A stretch of DNA of 64,000 nucleotides from Silene latifolia (Eukaryota; Streptophyta; Magnoliopsida; Caryophyllales; Caryophyllaceae). The notes beneath the pieces were generated by a model. The model was not told where the DNA came from, ran no database searches, and saw nothing but the letters and a program-made list of their open reading frames with translations. Below are positions 21,311 to 32,455 of this stretch, piece after piece. The stretch covers positions 199,333,325 through 199,397,324 of the forward strand of contig NC_133536.1 in assembly GCF_048544455.1 (NCBI RefSeq). Reading direction: 5' to 3'. The number at the start of each line of letters is the position of its first letter. Positions within the stretch are counted from its first letter, which is position 1. The position numbers and the translations under genes are program-made.

Positions 21311-21980
21311 TGTTTTTTAAGTTGTATTGTTCGAGAATTAACTATTTATTAAAGAATTAAAATTTAAATGCCCTTTTTATCTTTAACATTTATAATTTCA
21401 GACGTGTAGTATGATGAGCAAGAATAGATAAAATTTGACAATCTTACCAGGAATAAAATTGACACTTTAACTAAAACTATTTTTGTGAAAATGAAAAGTT
21501 GTTACTGTAATTAAAACAACTTTTCATTCTTTTTTATCCATATAAAATCTTCTAGTGAATTATTATAATTTTTATTATACTACAGAGTAACTAATATAAA
21601 AATTTTGATTTTCAATTCCTTTTTGAATTCAGTCCGCTCATACAATTCCTTTTTCCTTGTTTTTGGCTTTTTTGCTGTTATTATGGATTCCGACTACAAA
21701 GAACAACATGCGCGCATGTAATTTCATGAATCCTTTGCTTTTTAGGTTTTTCGTTCTTCGATTTCATGTTTCATTGATGTTAAATTGATGTCGCTTTGCA
21801 GTTTCAGTCGATGTTTTTTATTCCTACTATTAAGTTTCAATTATCATTAAGAATCGTGTGACATAGTGTGCAATTCTGTTATTTAAACTCGAGATTACGC
21901 TTTTTCGCTTATTCGCACCAGATCTAGGCTTTTTGCTTGTTCGTATGCAATGTTTGGATTGAATTTATGTAGGTCAATCA
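21311..21980. other. Stretch between Helitron terminus and repeat nest
   Basis: AT-rich, with no recognised gene. It may be Helitron interior. Sequence at about 21660-21760 (an ATG followed by DSDYKEQHARM and a stop, then T-rich sequence) could be a captured first exon, but this cannot be supported further. Confidence 0.3.
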
Positions 21981-22778
21981 ATTCAAGCTCACTCCCGCTA
22001 CATGGATCAAGATGGAACATCAAGACAAGCTTCTCGGGTCCAAGGATGGATTCCAAACTTGTATTTATTGTTCATTTTGATAGGATAGGCCACACTAGGA
22101 CTTTTACTGTTTTTTACGTTTTTCATTATTATTGCGTTTCATTCACATGTTAGTAATTGCATCATTTTCCGCCTAAAACCAAACCACCTACTACTAAAAT
22201 GCATGAAAATTGACTCATATAGGTTGTATGTTAGTTTTCATGGACATGCAGATGTCACAGACTTTAAGCCATCACTTTAGTTTAATCATTCTCGCATGCT
22301 AGATTATAGTTCACTTAAAATGAATTTAAATAAAGTTGATGGGATCTTCCTCTAAAACGGAAATTGAGATTAGTCTTTATAAGGGCAAACATCTATGAAT
22401 CCCTTCTTCGTCGGTAGGCCTAATATGACCCCTTCTACGTTGGGTAAGTAGTTGTGTTGACTTAGTTTACCTCAACATCATAGTCCGAAGAGTTTCTCGT
22501 GATTATGATGGACTAAAGATAATATTTACAGAAATTTATCGACCAAGAATTCTAACGGTAGAATTAGCTAAAATGTTAGCTTATCAGTTTACAGAGAATT
22601 GAGTCTTGGGGTCATTTATATAATTCTTGAGGGAGGTCAATTGTATAAATGTTTTGAGTCTTCGCGTTATGACATTAATTCATTAGACTTAAAATAAAAA
22701 TGATGCACATGCTTATTATTTTATTCTTCTTTCGCAGTGTAGAACACGTTTATTATCAATAATACTTTATTACAACAA

Positions 22779-25700
22779 ATGGCCGGAAATAACGCAATCC
22801 CAATGCCTAGTGCCACACTAGATCGTTCGTCCTGGCTTAAAATGTTCATGGACCAAATGAATCAGTCCACTCGATCAAGAATGATGGGTCCAATTTTGCG
22901 GATCGGGAGGCGGCACTACGGAATGCGCCACCTGCGACGGTAAGCTCAAGTATTTAACCGAGCCAATACCGGTCAACCCAGGCCCAAATGCAGGAGCCAA
23001 CGAGTCACTCGCTTATAGTGATTTCGTTATGGAAGCGGGTGCGATAAAGAACGTACTCATCTTTGCAATGGAAACCAATTTGCAGAGACGCTTCATTGCC
23101 CAAGGTGCAAACAAGATTTTCACCACGCTCACTAACGAGTTCTCAAAGGCACCGAGAATCGTTACATGTGAGCATACCTGTCGCTTCTTTGATGCGAAAC
23201 TCCAGAAGGGCCAACCGGTTAGCCCACACATTCTTCACATGATTGAGAATGTTGAGAAACTGGAGGCACTGAATTGTAAAATCAGTGAGAGCATTGTCAT
23301 TGACCGAATGCTTCATTCTCTTCACGATGGTTTTGCCCTTTTCAGGGCGAACTACTATATGAATGACTTGAAAATGAGTCCTCATGAGCTACACTCCCTT
23401 CTCGTACAGACCGGGAAGGATATGAAATTGAGTGGGAGCGTGAAGCAGGATGTTCTCACGATTTACAACAAAGGTAAAGGTAAGGGCAAGGCTCATGGCG
23501 ACCTAGCTGTAGGTAAGCCAAAGTTTAAGAAGCCAGGAAACGGTAAGAGTGCGCCTGGTGAGACTAGTGGCTCACAGGGCAAGACAAAGAGCAAGGGCGG
23601 TGACATAGAGTGCCACCATTGTCACAAGACTGGACATTGGAGGAGGAACTGTCCCGTCTACCGTAAGGACATCAAGGCAGGCTGCGTCGTTCCTGTTGGT
23701 ATGTCATCTTATATTCATATGATTGAGATTAACCATGCAAGTTTCGAAACTTGGGTACTAAATACTGGTTGTGGTTCTCATCTGTGTAATCATTTGCAGG
23801 GCCCAAAGAACATCATACCTCTCGAAAAAGGTGATGTGGACCTGCGAGTCGAGAATGGAGCACGAGTTGCTGCTGCCTCGAAGGGAACATATGTAATCCA
23901 ACTCCCTAGTGGTTTTGAGTTATCTTTAAATAACTGTTACTATGTACCCAGTTTATCTAAGAATATTATTTCTGTTTCCGTACTTGCTAAAGACGGTTTT
24001 ACATTTTCAATAAAGGATAATAGTTGTATTTTCTCTTTTAATGAAATGATTTATGGCAAAGCAGTTTCCATGAATGGAATTTATATCTTAGATCAAACCA
24101 CGGAAGTATTACACATGAATAATAAGAAATTAAAGGTTGGTGACAAAGATCAAACCTATCTATGGCATTGTCGAATGGGACACATAAATGAGAAACGCGT
24201 GAAGAAACTCGTCGATAATGGGACTATTCCCACATTCGGATTTTCTACATATGGCACGTGTGAATCATGTCTCATTGGCAAGATGATTAGAATTTCCTTC
24301 AAAGGTGTTGGAATGCGCGCTAGTGACCTATTAGGACTCATACATACGGACGTATGTGGAACTATGTCAATTACCGCTAGAGATGGCTATAGATATTTTA
24401 TCACTTTCACGGACGACTTGAGTAGATACGGATATGTCTACTTAATGAAGCATAAAAGTGAGTCCTTTGAGAAATTCAAAGAATACCAGAATAGGGTACA
24501 GAACCAACTGGGTAGAAAGATTAAAGCACTCCGTTCAGATCGGGGTGGCGAATATCTTTCAAATGAGTTTGATCAACACCTGAAAGACTGTGGAATCGTT
24601 TTGCAGTTAACTCCACCTGGAACACCTCAATTGAATAGTGTGTCCGAACGGAGAAATCGAACCTTACTTGATATGGTTCGATCCATGATGAGTCACACGG
24701 TAGTGCCTGATTCATTATGGGGTTATGCTCTTTTGTCAGCCGCTCTTATACTTAACCGAAGTCCGTCTAAAGCTGTCGACAAGACTCCATATGAAATGTG
24801 GAAGGGAACGGTCCCTAACTTGTCCTTTATTCGGGTTTGGGGCTGCGAGGCTTATGTCAAGTGGAGACACGAGGATAAGCTCGGCCCGCGATCGGTCTAG
24901 ACATACTTTATAGGTTATCCAAAAGGAACATTTGGTCATTACTTCTATTCGCCTACCGAACATCGAGTTTTTATTGCGGCTAGTGCGACGTTCTTAGAGA
25001 AAGAATTTCTCGAGAACAAGTCGAGTAATAGAACCTTCGAGCTGTCGGAGATTCCAGAACAAACAACCGAAGAACAGATGGAGAAAGCTGTACCTCCAAC
25101 TGATGATACGGTTAATATTCCTGAGGAACCTAGGAGGTCGGGTAGAGACTCTCATCCTCCGGACAGATACATTGGTATGGTCGAAGAGAATGATATTTTA
25201 CTTCTAGAAAGTAATGAACCCGCAACCTATAAAGGTGTTATGGCCTGTTCCGACTCAAAGCTATGGCTCGAAGCCATGCAATCCGAGATGGACTCCATGT
25301 ATGAGAATAACGTATGGGATCTAGTTGATTTACCTAATAAGGTAAAACCTCTACAGTGCAAATGGCTTTACAAAATAAAGCGTTCTGTAGACGCGCAACC
25401 AGATATCTATAAGGCATGACTTGTGGCAAAAGGTTTCACTCAAGTGCAAGGATTGCATTATGATGAGATTTGTGCACCTGTAGTCATGTTACGTTCCATT
25501 CGGATAATCTTAGCGATTGCCGCATTTCATGATTATGAGATATGGCAAATGGATGTGAAAACCGCCTTCTTAAACGGTTATTTGGAGGAAGAGTTGTACA
25601 TGGTGCAACCCGAAGGTTTCATAGATCCTAAACATCCTAAGAAAGTATGCAAACTTAAGCGTTCCATTTATGGACTTAAGCAAGCTTCTCGGAGTTGGAA

Positions 25701-26363
25701 TCATCGTTTCGACCAAGTGATAAAAGAGTATGGTTTCACTCGATCGGTCGAAGAACCATGCTTGTATATCAAGTCGAGTGGGAGCAAGATTGTATTCTTG
25801 ATATTGTATGTCGATGACATACTCTTGATTGGGAATGACATTCCTCTCCTATCTTCGGTTAAAGAATGGTTGAAGAACCATTTCCAGATGAAAGATCTGG
25901 GTGAGGCACAGCGCATTTTGGGAATCCGTATCTACCGAGATAGATCACGACGGACGTTATCACTTAGTCAGGAGTCTTATTTGGATAAGATTATTGAGAG
26001 GTTCAGCATGACCAACTCCAAGAAGCGGAACCTTCCAATGACGTCTGGGATGCAGTTGAGTAAGTCTCAGTCACCCACGACGCCTGAAGGGGTTGAACGC
26101 ATGAGTCGTATTCCTTATGCATCTGCAATAGGATCGATCATGTATGCCATGATATGCACACGTCCAAACATGGCATATGCATAGAGTATGACGAGTCGGT
26201 ACCAAAAGAATCCAGGTACCTACGGAGGACTATGGATTGGGTATTGACTTATGGAGGAGATACTAAGCTATGCGCAACCGGTTACGCAGATGCTAGCTTC
26301 CAAACAGATCTCATTCCGGGTTCGTCTTCAGTCTTAGTGTTTTGTAGCAGATTCTACTACTGA
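22779..26363 (+). pseudogene. Copia B gag-pol, several breaks
   Basis: Gag begins at 22779 (MAGNNAIPMPSATLDRSSWLK) but leaves frame near 22930. From 23029 the frame is open to 24900: UBN2-type Gag, zinc knuckle CHHCHKTGHWRRNC, protease, and integrase with DVCG, RSDRGGEY and SVSERRNR. The protease site reads LNTGC, so its catalytic Asp is Asn. A net 9-base insertion near 24890 adds an in-frame TAG. The next piece, 25078-25419, ends at TGA where element C has CGA (a CpG transition). RT continues at 25423 with intact MDVKTAFLNG and YVDDILL, to a TAG at 26184 shared with element C. RNase H is reduced to GYADASFQTD and is truncated, also as in C. Confidence 0.85.
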
Positions 26364-27220
26364 ATCGTTGAATTATGATAAGCATGTAGGGCATGTTATT
26401 TCCATGGGAATTAAACGTGTTCCTGAGTTATGGTACTTGATTATCAATTTGATACATTATCGTTTTCATATACTATTTATAACTTCATCGTTTAATATAT
26501 AATATTTTGTTTTCATGTGGATTGTACTGACAACATTGAACGCCACAAAGTGAACTGAATTACATTATATTTGTTTTGGTCCGTAATCGCCAATGTGAGC
26601 TGATAACTCCGGCTATTATATTATGCAGTTGATTGATGGTGGGTTCAATGAGCCATAAGTCAAACGGTTGACTGATCGATCACAGATGCGAGATTATGAC
26701 GATACCTCGTAGGACAACTTTTTGTGACAACGTAATGGAGTCCTAAATGTTTAATAAACATTCGGTGCCAGGTCGTGGATAGGACATCCATTGTGTTCCT
26801 AGAGTCGATTATTTCGACTATCGACTGTCTCTTGAGATTAAGGCAGTTTTTGGGTGACTTTGGTTTCTTTCTCACGGTCTGCCGTAACTGGAGGCTAAGT
26901 AGATTTTTTCTGGGTCATTTCATACTGTGCTTACATCTGCAGGATTCGAGTTGAGGAAAATATCCAACCCTTATCAGGTATAGTTATTTCTCAGGGCCAC
27001 TCGAGGAGTTGTAACTGAAATGCATGGCCATGCTCGAATGTTGATTCGTTTATCAGTGAAGTTGCTCTGTAGTCGGGGAAACCACTCTTGATATTGATCG
27101 CTTGTAAAATACGACCTTTGTGAATTCGGATTTGCAAATTGTTTTACATTGAGTGGGAGAAATTTTATAGGATATGAGAATCGGTTATCGCACATACACT
27201 TGTGAGGACAAGTGGGAGTT
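26364..27220 (+). other. Copia B 3' untranslated region
   Basis: Non-coding, near-identical to 50371-51227. It ends with the purine-rich GAGGACAAGTGGGAG just before the 3' LTR. Confidence 0.7.
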
Positions 27221-28195
27221 TGTTGGAGCTTGTGTCCTCCACAAATTAGTGTGATAACATTTGTAAATCTCTTACAGGTTCACAAGGGTATACTTCGTAT
27301 ATTTAATCAGTTGATTAACATTTACCTAATAACGGTTGGCTTGCTAGAAAGTTTGACGTTATTATCATACAGATGGCGGTGATCAACTGGTCCCTAAAGG
27401 TCACACCTATAGGACGTGTTTGAGAAATGTGGTTATAGAAATATAATCACATTGATGCCCAAAATGACTAAAAGTTAGTCAATGTGTTGATGAGATAATT
27501 ATTTAATAAAATTAAATAATATTAAGTTGAGACGAATTAACTGTCAATTCGTAAATTAAATATAATAAGTTATAATTAGTTAAATATATTTAATGTTAGC
27601 TTGGACGAATTAATCTGTTAATTCGTAATTAAATATAATCAGTTATGTTTAATATCAACAAGATGAATGTGTCATAGTGGTAATAGTGAGGGTACACAAA
27701 CCAAGAGGTCATGGGTTCGATCCTCACTAGATGACAATTCAACACACTTTATATATTTTTGGAAAGACCAAAAATAAGGAGAATAATCTCCTTATTTCGG
27801 TCATTTGGCGAATTAGGAAAGACTTTTCTTTCCTAATTGACTCCAAAATTTCGGTCTGTATAAAAAGAAAAGGTAGAGAATTATTTCTACCCTAATGCTT
27901 TTTCTTGACCTTGCCTCCTCTCTCTCATCACAAGAACACAAAAACAACTAAATTTTACAGAAAATTTTAGATCGATTTCTAGCATAATCAAAGGACATAT
28001 CTCATATCGTCTTGGGTGCAACTAATAGGCGAATATCAATTTTGATATTGTTCTTAGGCCAATTTTGCTAGGACCGAAGGTTAATTCTAAATCCTTTATA
28101 CTTTGTTTATGTATTTTGTTTATGACTATTGATCATCATTGTTAAATCGTTATAATCCTTCTAAATTAAGGGAAGTATACAGATTATTTCCCACA
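27221..28195 (+). repeat. 3' LTR of Copia B
   Basis: 975 bp, starting TGTTGGAGCTTGTGTCC and ending TATTTCCCACA. It matches the two LTRs of element C. It contains a tandem pair of GACGAATTAA...AATTCGTAA segments (about 27530-27660), a tRNA-like segment (27670-27736) and a TATA-like TGTATAAAAAG near 27857. Confidence 0.9.
27670..27736 (+). ncRNA. tRNA-like Pol III promoter module in Copia LTR (copy B)
   Basis: 67 bp with an A-box-like TAGTGGTAATAG (27675-27686), as in plant tRNA-Gly, and a B-box GGGTTCGATCC (27713-27723) about 27 bp after it. The ends TGTCAT/ATGACA pair perfectly, and an inner pair TAGTGAGG/CCTCACTA (27684-27691 with 27722-27729) is also perfect. No mature tRNA cloverleaf forms. 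It could be a SINE head captured by the LTR. Transcription is inferred from the boxes only. Confidence 0.5.
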
Positions 28196-28200
28196 CTTCC

Positions 28201-29158
28201 TGTGCCACCTTCCGCCAAGAAATCCAAGAAGACCAACCCTCTTGGGTCCAATATCATTAAACGTGATGGAAAAACCCTTCCTGGATTGCTCTCGCCTCCT
28301 CGCTCCACATGGTAGTGAAGAAATAAATGTCCTCGAAGACGAAGATATCCAAAATGGAATGCTCATGCTTTCCATGGCCTTCAAAAATAAATTTTCTAAA
28401 TAGAGGGAGCTATTGATAGCCTAAACTCTCGGCTTTCCAACATAGAAAACCAGTTCGCCGAAATGGGTAAGAAGCTTGATGCCCAACCTCTCAAAATAAA
28501 AAGTGTCCAGACAAACTCTCAACTTGATAGTCCTAAGGAGAAAGCAACAAATGGACAATCTATTCTTAGTTCTTATCATCGAGGAACCAAAATAAATAAA
28601 GGCATCCTCATGGATCCTTCGTCAAATAAACCTAACAACCCTCCAAGGTCATTTACAAAGGCTTCCGAAAATAAGGGCACACCTCCTAGGAAATTTACCA
28701 ACATTGGTATTAGATACGCCGATGCCTTTCAGAGACTCATGGAACAACGAATGTTGAAGCCTATAGGACCTACACCCGAACCAGAAAGGAAATCCAAGTT
28801 CTGGGACGAGAACTCATACTGCGAGTACCATAGAGGCAAAGGGCATGATACAGAGAAATGTTACAAATTAAAAAACGGCATTCAGGATATGATCGAAAAT
28901 GGGAGGTTGTCCCTCTCAACCTTTAACCCACAAGGTAGCTTAGGCAATCCTCATGGATGTACCACTTGTCAAGAAACTTTTCTTGACTATTACCCTTTCA
29001 GTGTTTCCAATGATGAGGACGAGGTGCTCAAATGGGTGAATGCTCAAAGTCAGATGCCGAAGCCAGTTGCTGGAAGGGAAAATGCTCAAGCATGGGTCGA
29101 TGATTACGAGTCTAGGTCTAAGATCGCGTCAAAGTCCGGGTCCGAGTCCGAGTCTTAG
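28201..29158 (+). pseudogene. Tat Gag module 2, copy 1
   Basis: The C-terminal Gag module. A coiled-coil-like stretch comes first (about 28390-28480), then in the open frame from 28463: LMEQRMLKPIGPTPEPE, the knuckle YCEYHRGKGHDTEKC (a C-H-H-C variant) and IQDMIENGRLSLSTFNP, ending in an acidic Ser-rich tail at 29158. Upstream of 28463 two one-base differences from copy 2 (GATGGAAAAA near 28267 and a shortened A run near 28399) break the frame. Gag would form the particle and bind RNA. No protease follows. Confidence 0.75.
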
Positions 29159-31530
29159 GCTTTCTATCCCATATTTTTTCTAGTATTTTTCTTTGTGTCC
29201 ATTTCATTCCTAGTGATAACCTGGGGGCTGTCCCATGAGTCACGTGTCTTCTCATATCTATGTTAAATACATTTATTATCCATTTCAATAAAAGCACACT
29301 TTTCAATCCACATATTCTATCATATCTCTTCCTCTACCCTTTTCCTGTGACAACAAGAATTGGTTTGAGACATTTTTAAAATGACAATAACAACACATGA
29401 CAGTCAATGTGAGTGCACTTATATGATGTTCCATTCAAAGTTGTAGAGGACCTGAAACTCCGTGTTCTTTTCTTACCTATTCCATGTCTGGCAATAGAAA
29501 CCACAATATAACCCTAGTCTAGGACGAGCATATCTCAAGAGATTCTAGGACGAATCCAAACCATCTCCCTTGTTAGCGATCCATGACGGAAGGCAAGCCC
29601 ATTCCCCACAATAAACAACCCGTGTTACTAAAGACCAACCCGTTTCACACTAAAGGTGCTAGTCTGACCCAAGTCCATCCAAGACGATGCGAGCCATGAT
29701 CAAAGACAAAAGGCTCAATCAAGAGAAATGAACCAAGATCAATATCCAAGACAAAAGAGACAAAAGAAGAAGGCTCAATCAAGCAAGTCAAGTCAATATC
29801 CAAAGTTAAAGTCAATGTTATCCTCAAAAACCTGATCAAAAAAATCTGAGCAAAAATTCGAGATATATTTTAGACCAAGAATCTGAGTCTGATTCAAGAA
29901 TAAGCCTGGAATCAAATGCTATACAGAATACTGCTGAAGTCTAGGTAGAATCAAGACACCAATCAAGATGGTCATCTAGCAACTCACTTAGCCTTTCACA
30001 CATCACACACCCTAAGTCCTTCTCGAAACCGTACAGGGAGATAGTTGGGAATTTTGAGAATCTTCTCAAGCTTGTCAAATATACCCATCCTTTAGGGCCA
30101 AGACATGGAAAATTTGAACCCACGTCATTTAAACCTACCTTTATATGCTCAGGCTACATCAAGCCAAGAGACTCCATTTCCAAGCCACATTACAAGCCAT
30201 AATCCCATCGAGCCTTAACTCCACAAAATCAAGCTCTAGAGATTTGTTCATCAAAGCCTCTTATTACCGAGCTCCACATTCCAAATATCCAATCCAGTTT
30301 CTCCTTGACCCATACACGGAGTCTTCAAATACTTTGCTAGCTAGAACGGGATATACCCAATTCATCCTTAGGGTCCACTTTTAGGTATGCTCACATGACA
30401 AGGAAATTTTTACAAAATTAGTTACACCTCTTTGGTCTTTGATCAAAGGGAGTTATCTCAAATCAATTCTTCGAGTCACCAAAGGAATATTACCCTTGTG
30501 ACCCCTGCACTTTAAGGTCCTAACAACATAGCTTAGGCATACACTTGAACAACGAGCATGGTTTGATTTCACCTTTTCAGGTGGATACGTAGGCAGTCCT
30601 TTCTTACACAAGAAGGATACAACCACAACACCCAAACAAAATTAACCAAACCTCAGAACTACAATCTGGTTTGATTTCACCTCACGTGAATACGTAGGCA
30701 GTCCTCAAGGACACAACCATCTCAACCATCACAATTTTCAACCTTCCAACCTCAATTAACATCCCTTCCACAACCAACACCTCTATACTGGGGGCTCCTC
30801 ATTGTCGCCCAGTCTCTTTTTTACCAAATTCCAAAGTCATATTCTCATCCTGGGGGCTTCTCTTCCGAGATGCCACCCTTCCTTTATTCCTCTCTTATTT
30901 TAAGCCAAGTTAGTACTCGGTCCGGACAATGACAAGGGTCTTAGATCGATTCTCCGATTTATCGTGCCTCAAGAGGGGTCTTTTTACAGCAAACGGTGGT
31001 GAATGATGTCCAAGTAGACAGATGATCCATGGCTTATGCCTTACCTTTATATGCCTTCATCATTCTTGCAATTCTTATACTTTTGGAACCGATACGCATT
31101 GTCACCCACACTTGACTAGGGTTGCGCATACTTAAACAAAGTCTGTCAAAGTCATCCCTGTGTCGCATCAAATCTAAGTTAGTGTCGCGTCAGTCCAACC
31201 TAAGTCAGTGTTTCATTTCGCGTCCGTATAAGGTCTATGCCGCGTCAGTCACATGTCTAGAGCCCATTGAATATGCATAACGCATTACAAACGACAAACT
31301 TCTTTGAACAAGTTTTAAACGACTTTGAAAAAGAAACAACTTTTGCAAAACCTATATGTTTCCTCATTCGAGGTCCATGTGATAATTGCTTACGTGCATA
31401 TATTAGATTACATTCTTGTGTGGCTACTAACCATGTAGGTAAGTATCAGAAGTAGTACTTTATCAAGACCTCGCTTGCCACAACGAGCGAATACTCTTTG
31501 ACAGGTGTTTCGACACACCTCTATTCTGTT
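29159..31530 (+). other. Non-coding Tat interior, copy 1
   Basis: About 2.4 kb where pol would normally lie, with no protein motif. Familiar Tat-type phrases occur: CTGGGGGCTGTCCCATGAG (29221), CTGGGGGCTCCTCATTGTCG (30789) and two GGTTTGATTTCACC...TACGTAGGCAGTCCT units (about 30560 and 30668). Short frames here are chance. Confidence 0.6.
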
Positions 31531-31753
31531 CCCCCAATGAGAGTACACGGACAGACTTTCCCTTTCGAGACATGGAGATCAGTTCCCAAGATTTATTCCC
31601 CAACGAGAGTTTGCTTGAGGACAGAAACATGCAGATTCCCTAGAGTAATCACCCAACGAGAGTTTGCTTGAGGACAGAAACATGCAGATTCCCCAAAATC
31701 ATCGTTTTATTCCCCAGTGAGAGTTTGCTTGAGGACAGAGAGAGGCAGATACC
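31531..31753. repeat. Tandem repeat, ~55-bp unit, before Tat LTR (copy 1)
   Basis: Three clear units of CCAACGAGAGTTTGCTTGAG plus GACAGAAACATGCAGATTCC (31598-31639, 31651-31693, 31711-31753) and one diverged unit before them. The copy 2 equivalent is 55542-55764. Confidence 0.85.
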
Positions 31754-32003
31754 ACCAGGTGATCCTTCATATATTTAGGTAACCCTTTTCAGGATAAACC
31801 CTCATATTTTTCAGGTAACCCTTTTTCAGATAAACCCTTCGAGATCTTTCGAAACTTACCTTCATATCCTTCGACAACCCTTCGATGACCCTTTGGGATA
31901 ATCCTTCCTTGAGCCTTCCTCCCTTCAGATAATCCTTTATTTCTTCAGACACTTCAGGATAATCCTTTCAGTAACCTTCAGATAACTCCTTTTCAGTTAA
32001 GTC

Positions 32004-32096
32004 CCCTTTCAGCCTTCCCTTTAGAGAGAATTATCCTTTCAGCCTTCCCTTTAGAGAGAACTATCCCTTCAGTCCTTCCCTTTAGAGAGAGATATC
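32004..32096. repeat. Tandem repeat, ~31-bp unit, before Tat LTR (copy 1)
   Basis: Three units of TTCAGCCTTCCCTTTAGAGA plus GA(A/G)(T/C)TATCC. They sit in a wider TTCAG/AATCCTT-rich region (31780-32200). Copy 2 equivalent: 56018-56110. Confidence 0.85.
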
Positions 32097-32455
32097 CTTC
32101 AGAGTTAGCCTTCAGAAGTATTAAGAAGTTTCTTCATAATCCATGTGACCCCTAATGCCTTCAGACACCAAGTTATCTTCAGACCAAAGAGTTTTGCCGA
32201 AGCGTCTTCAGTTCCGTTTCACCCAGGGGTATCTCAGGTATGGTCTCTTCTTATGGCTGGCGAGCTTCCTTACGTAGTCTAATGGACTTTAAACGACCTT
32301 CCCCAATAGTCGACAGACTCTAAAATGTTCCCGACAACAGGTCCTTGGTTCAGACCCCTTGAACCGCCTCGCGTCGTCAGGTTGTAATCTTCGATTGACC
32401 TGATGGCTATACTTTGACTTTCGCCTTGTCCAAGCCTCAGTCAAAGTGGGGGGTC

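Larger units (their letters stand above)
21981..28195 (+). mobile_element. Copia element B, 5'-truncated
   Basis: The second half of the Copia leader, a broken gag-pol, a 3' UTR of about 0.85 kb and a 975-bp 3' LTR. It is followed by CTTCC (28196-28200), the same target duplication that flanks full-length element C at 36613-36617 and 52207-52211. It sits at the same position of a Tat Gag region, so it is a duplicate of element C and not a separate insertion. Confidence 0.88.

Noticed and set aside
27670-27736. A genuine tRNA gene
   Set aside because: A and B boxes are present but no full cloverleaf with an anticodon arm can be drawn; it lies in all three LTR copies of one family.
31531-32096. 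Possible CRISPR or satellite array
   Set aside because: Only three to four units, located at the usual tandem-repeat site before a Tat LTR.
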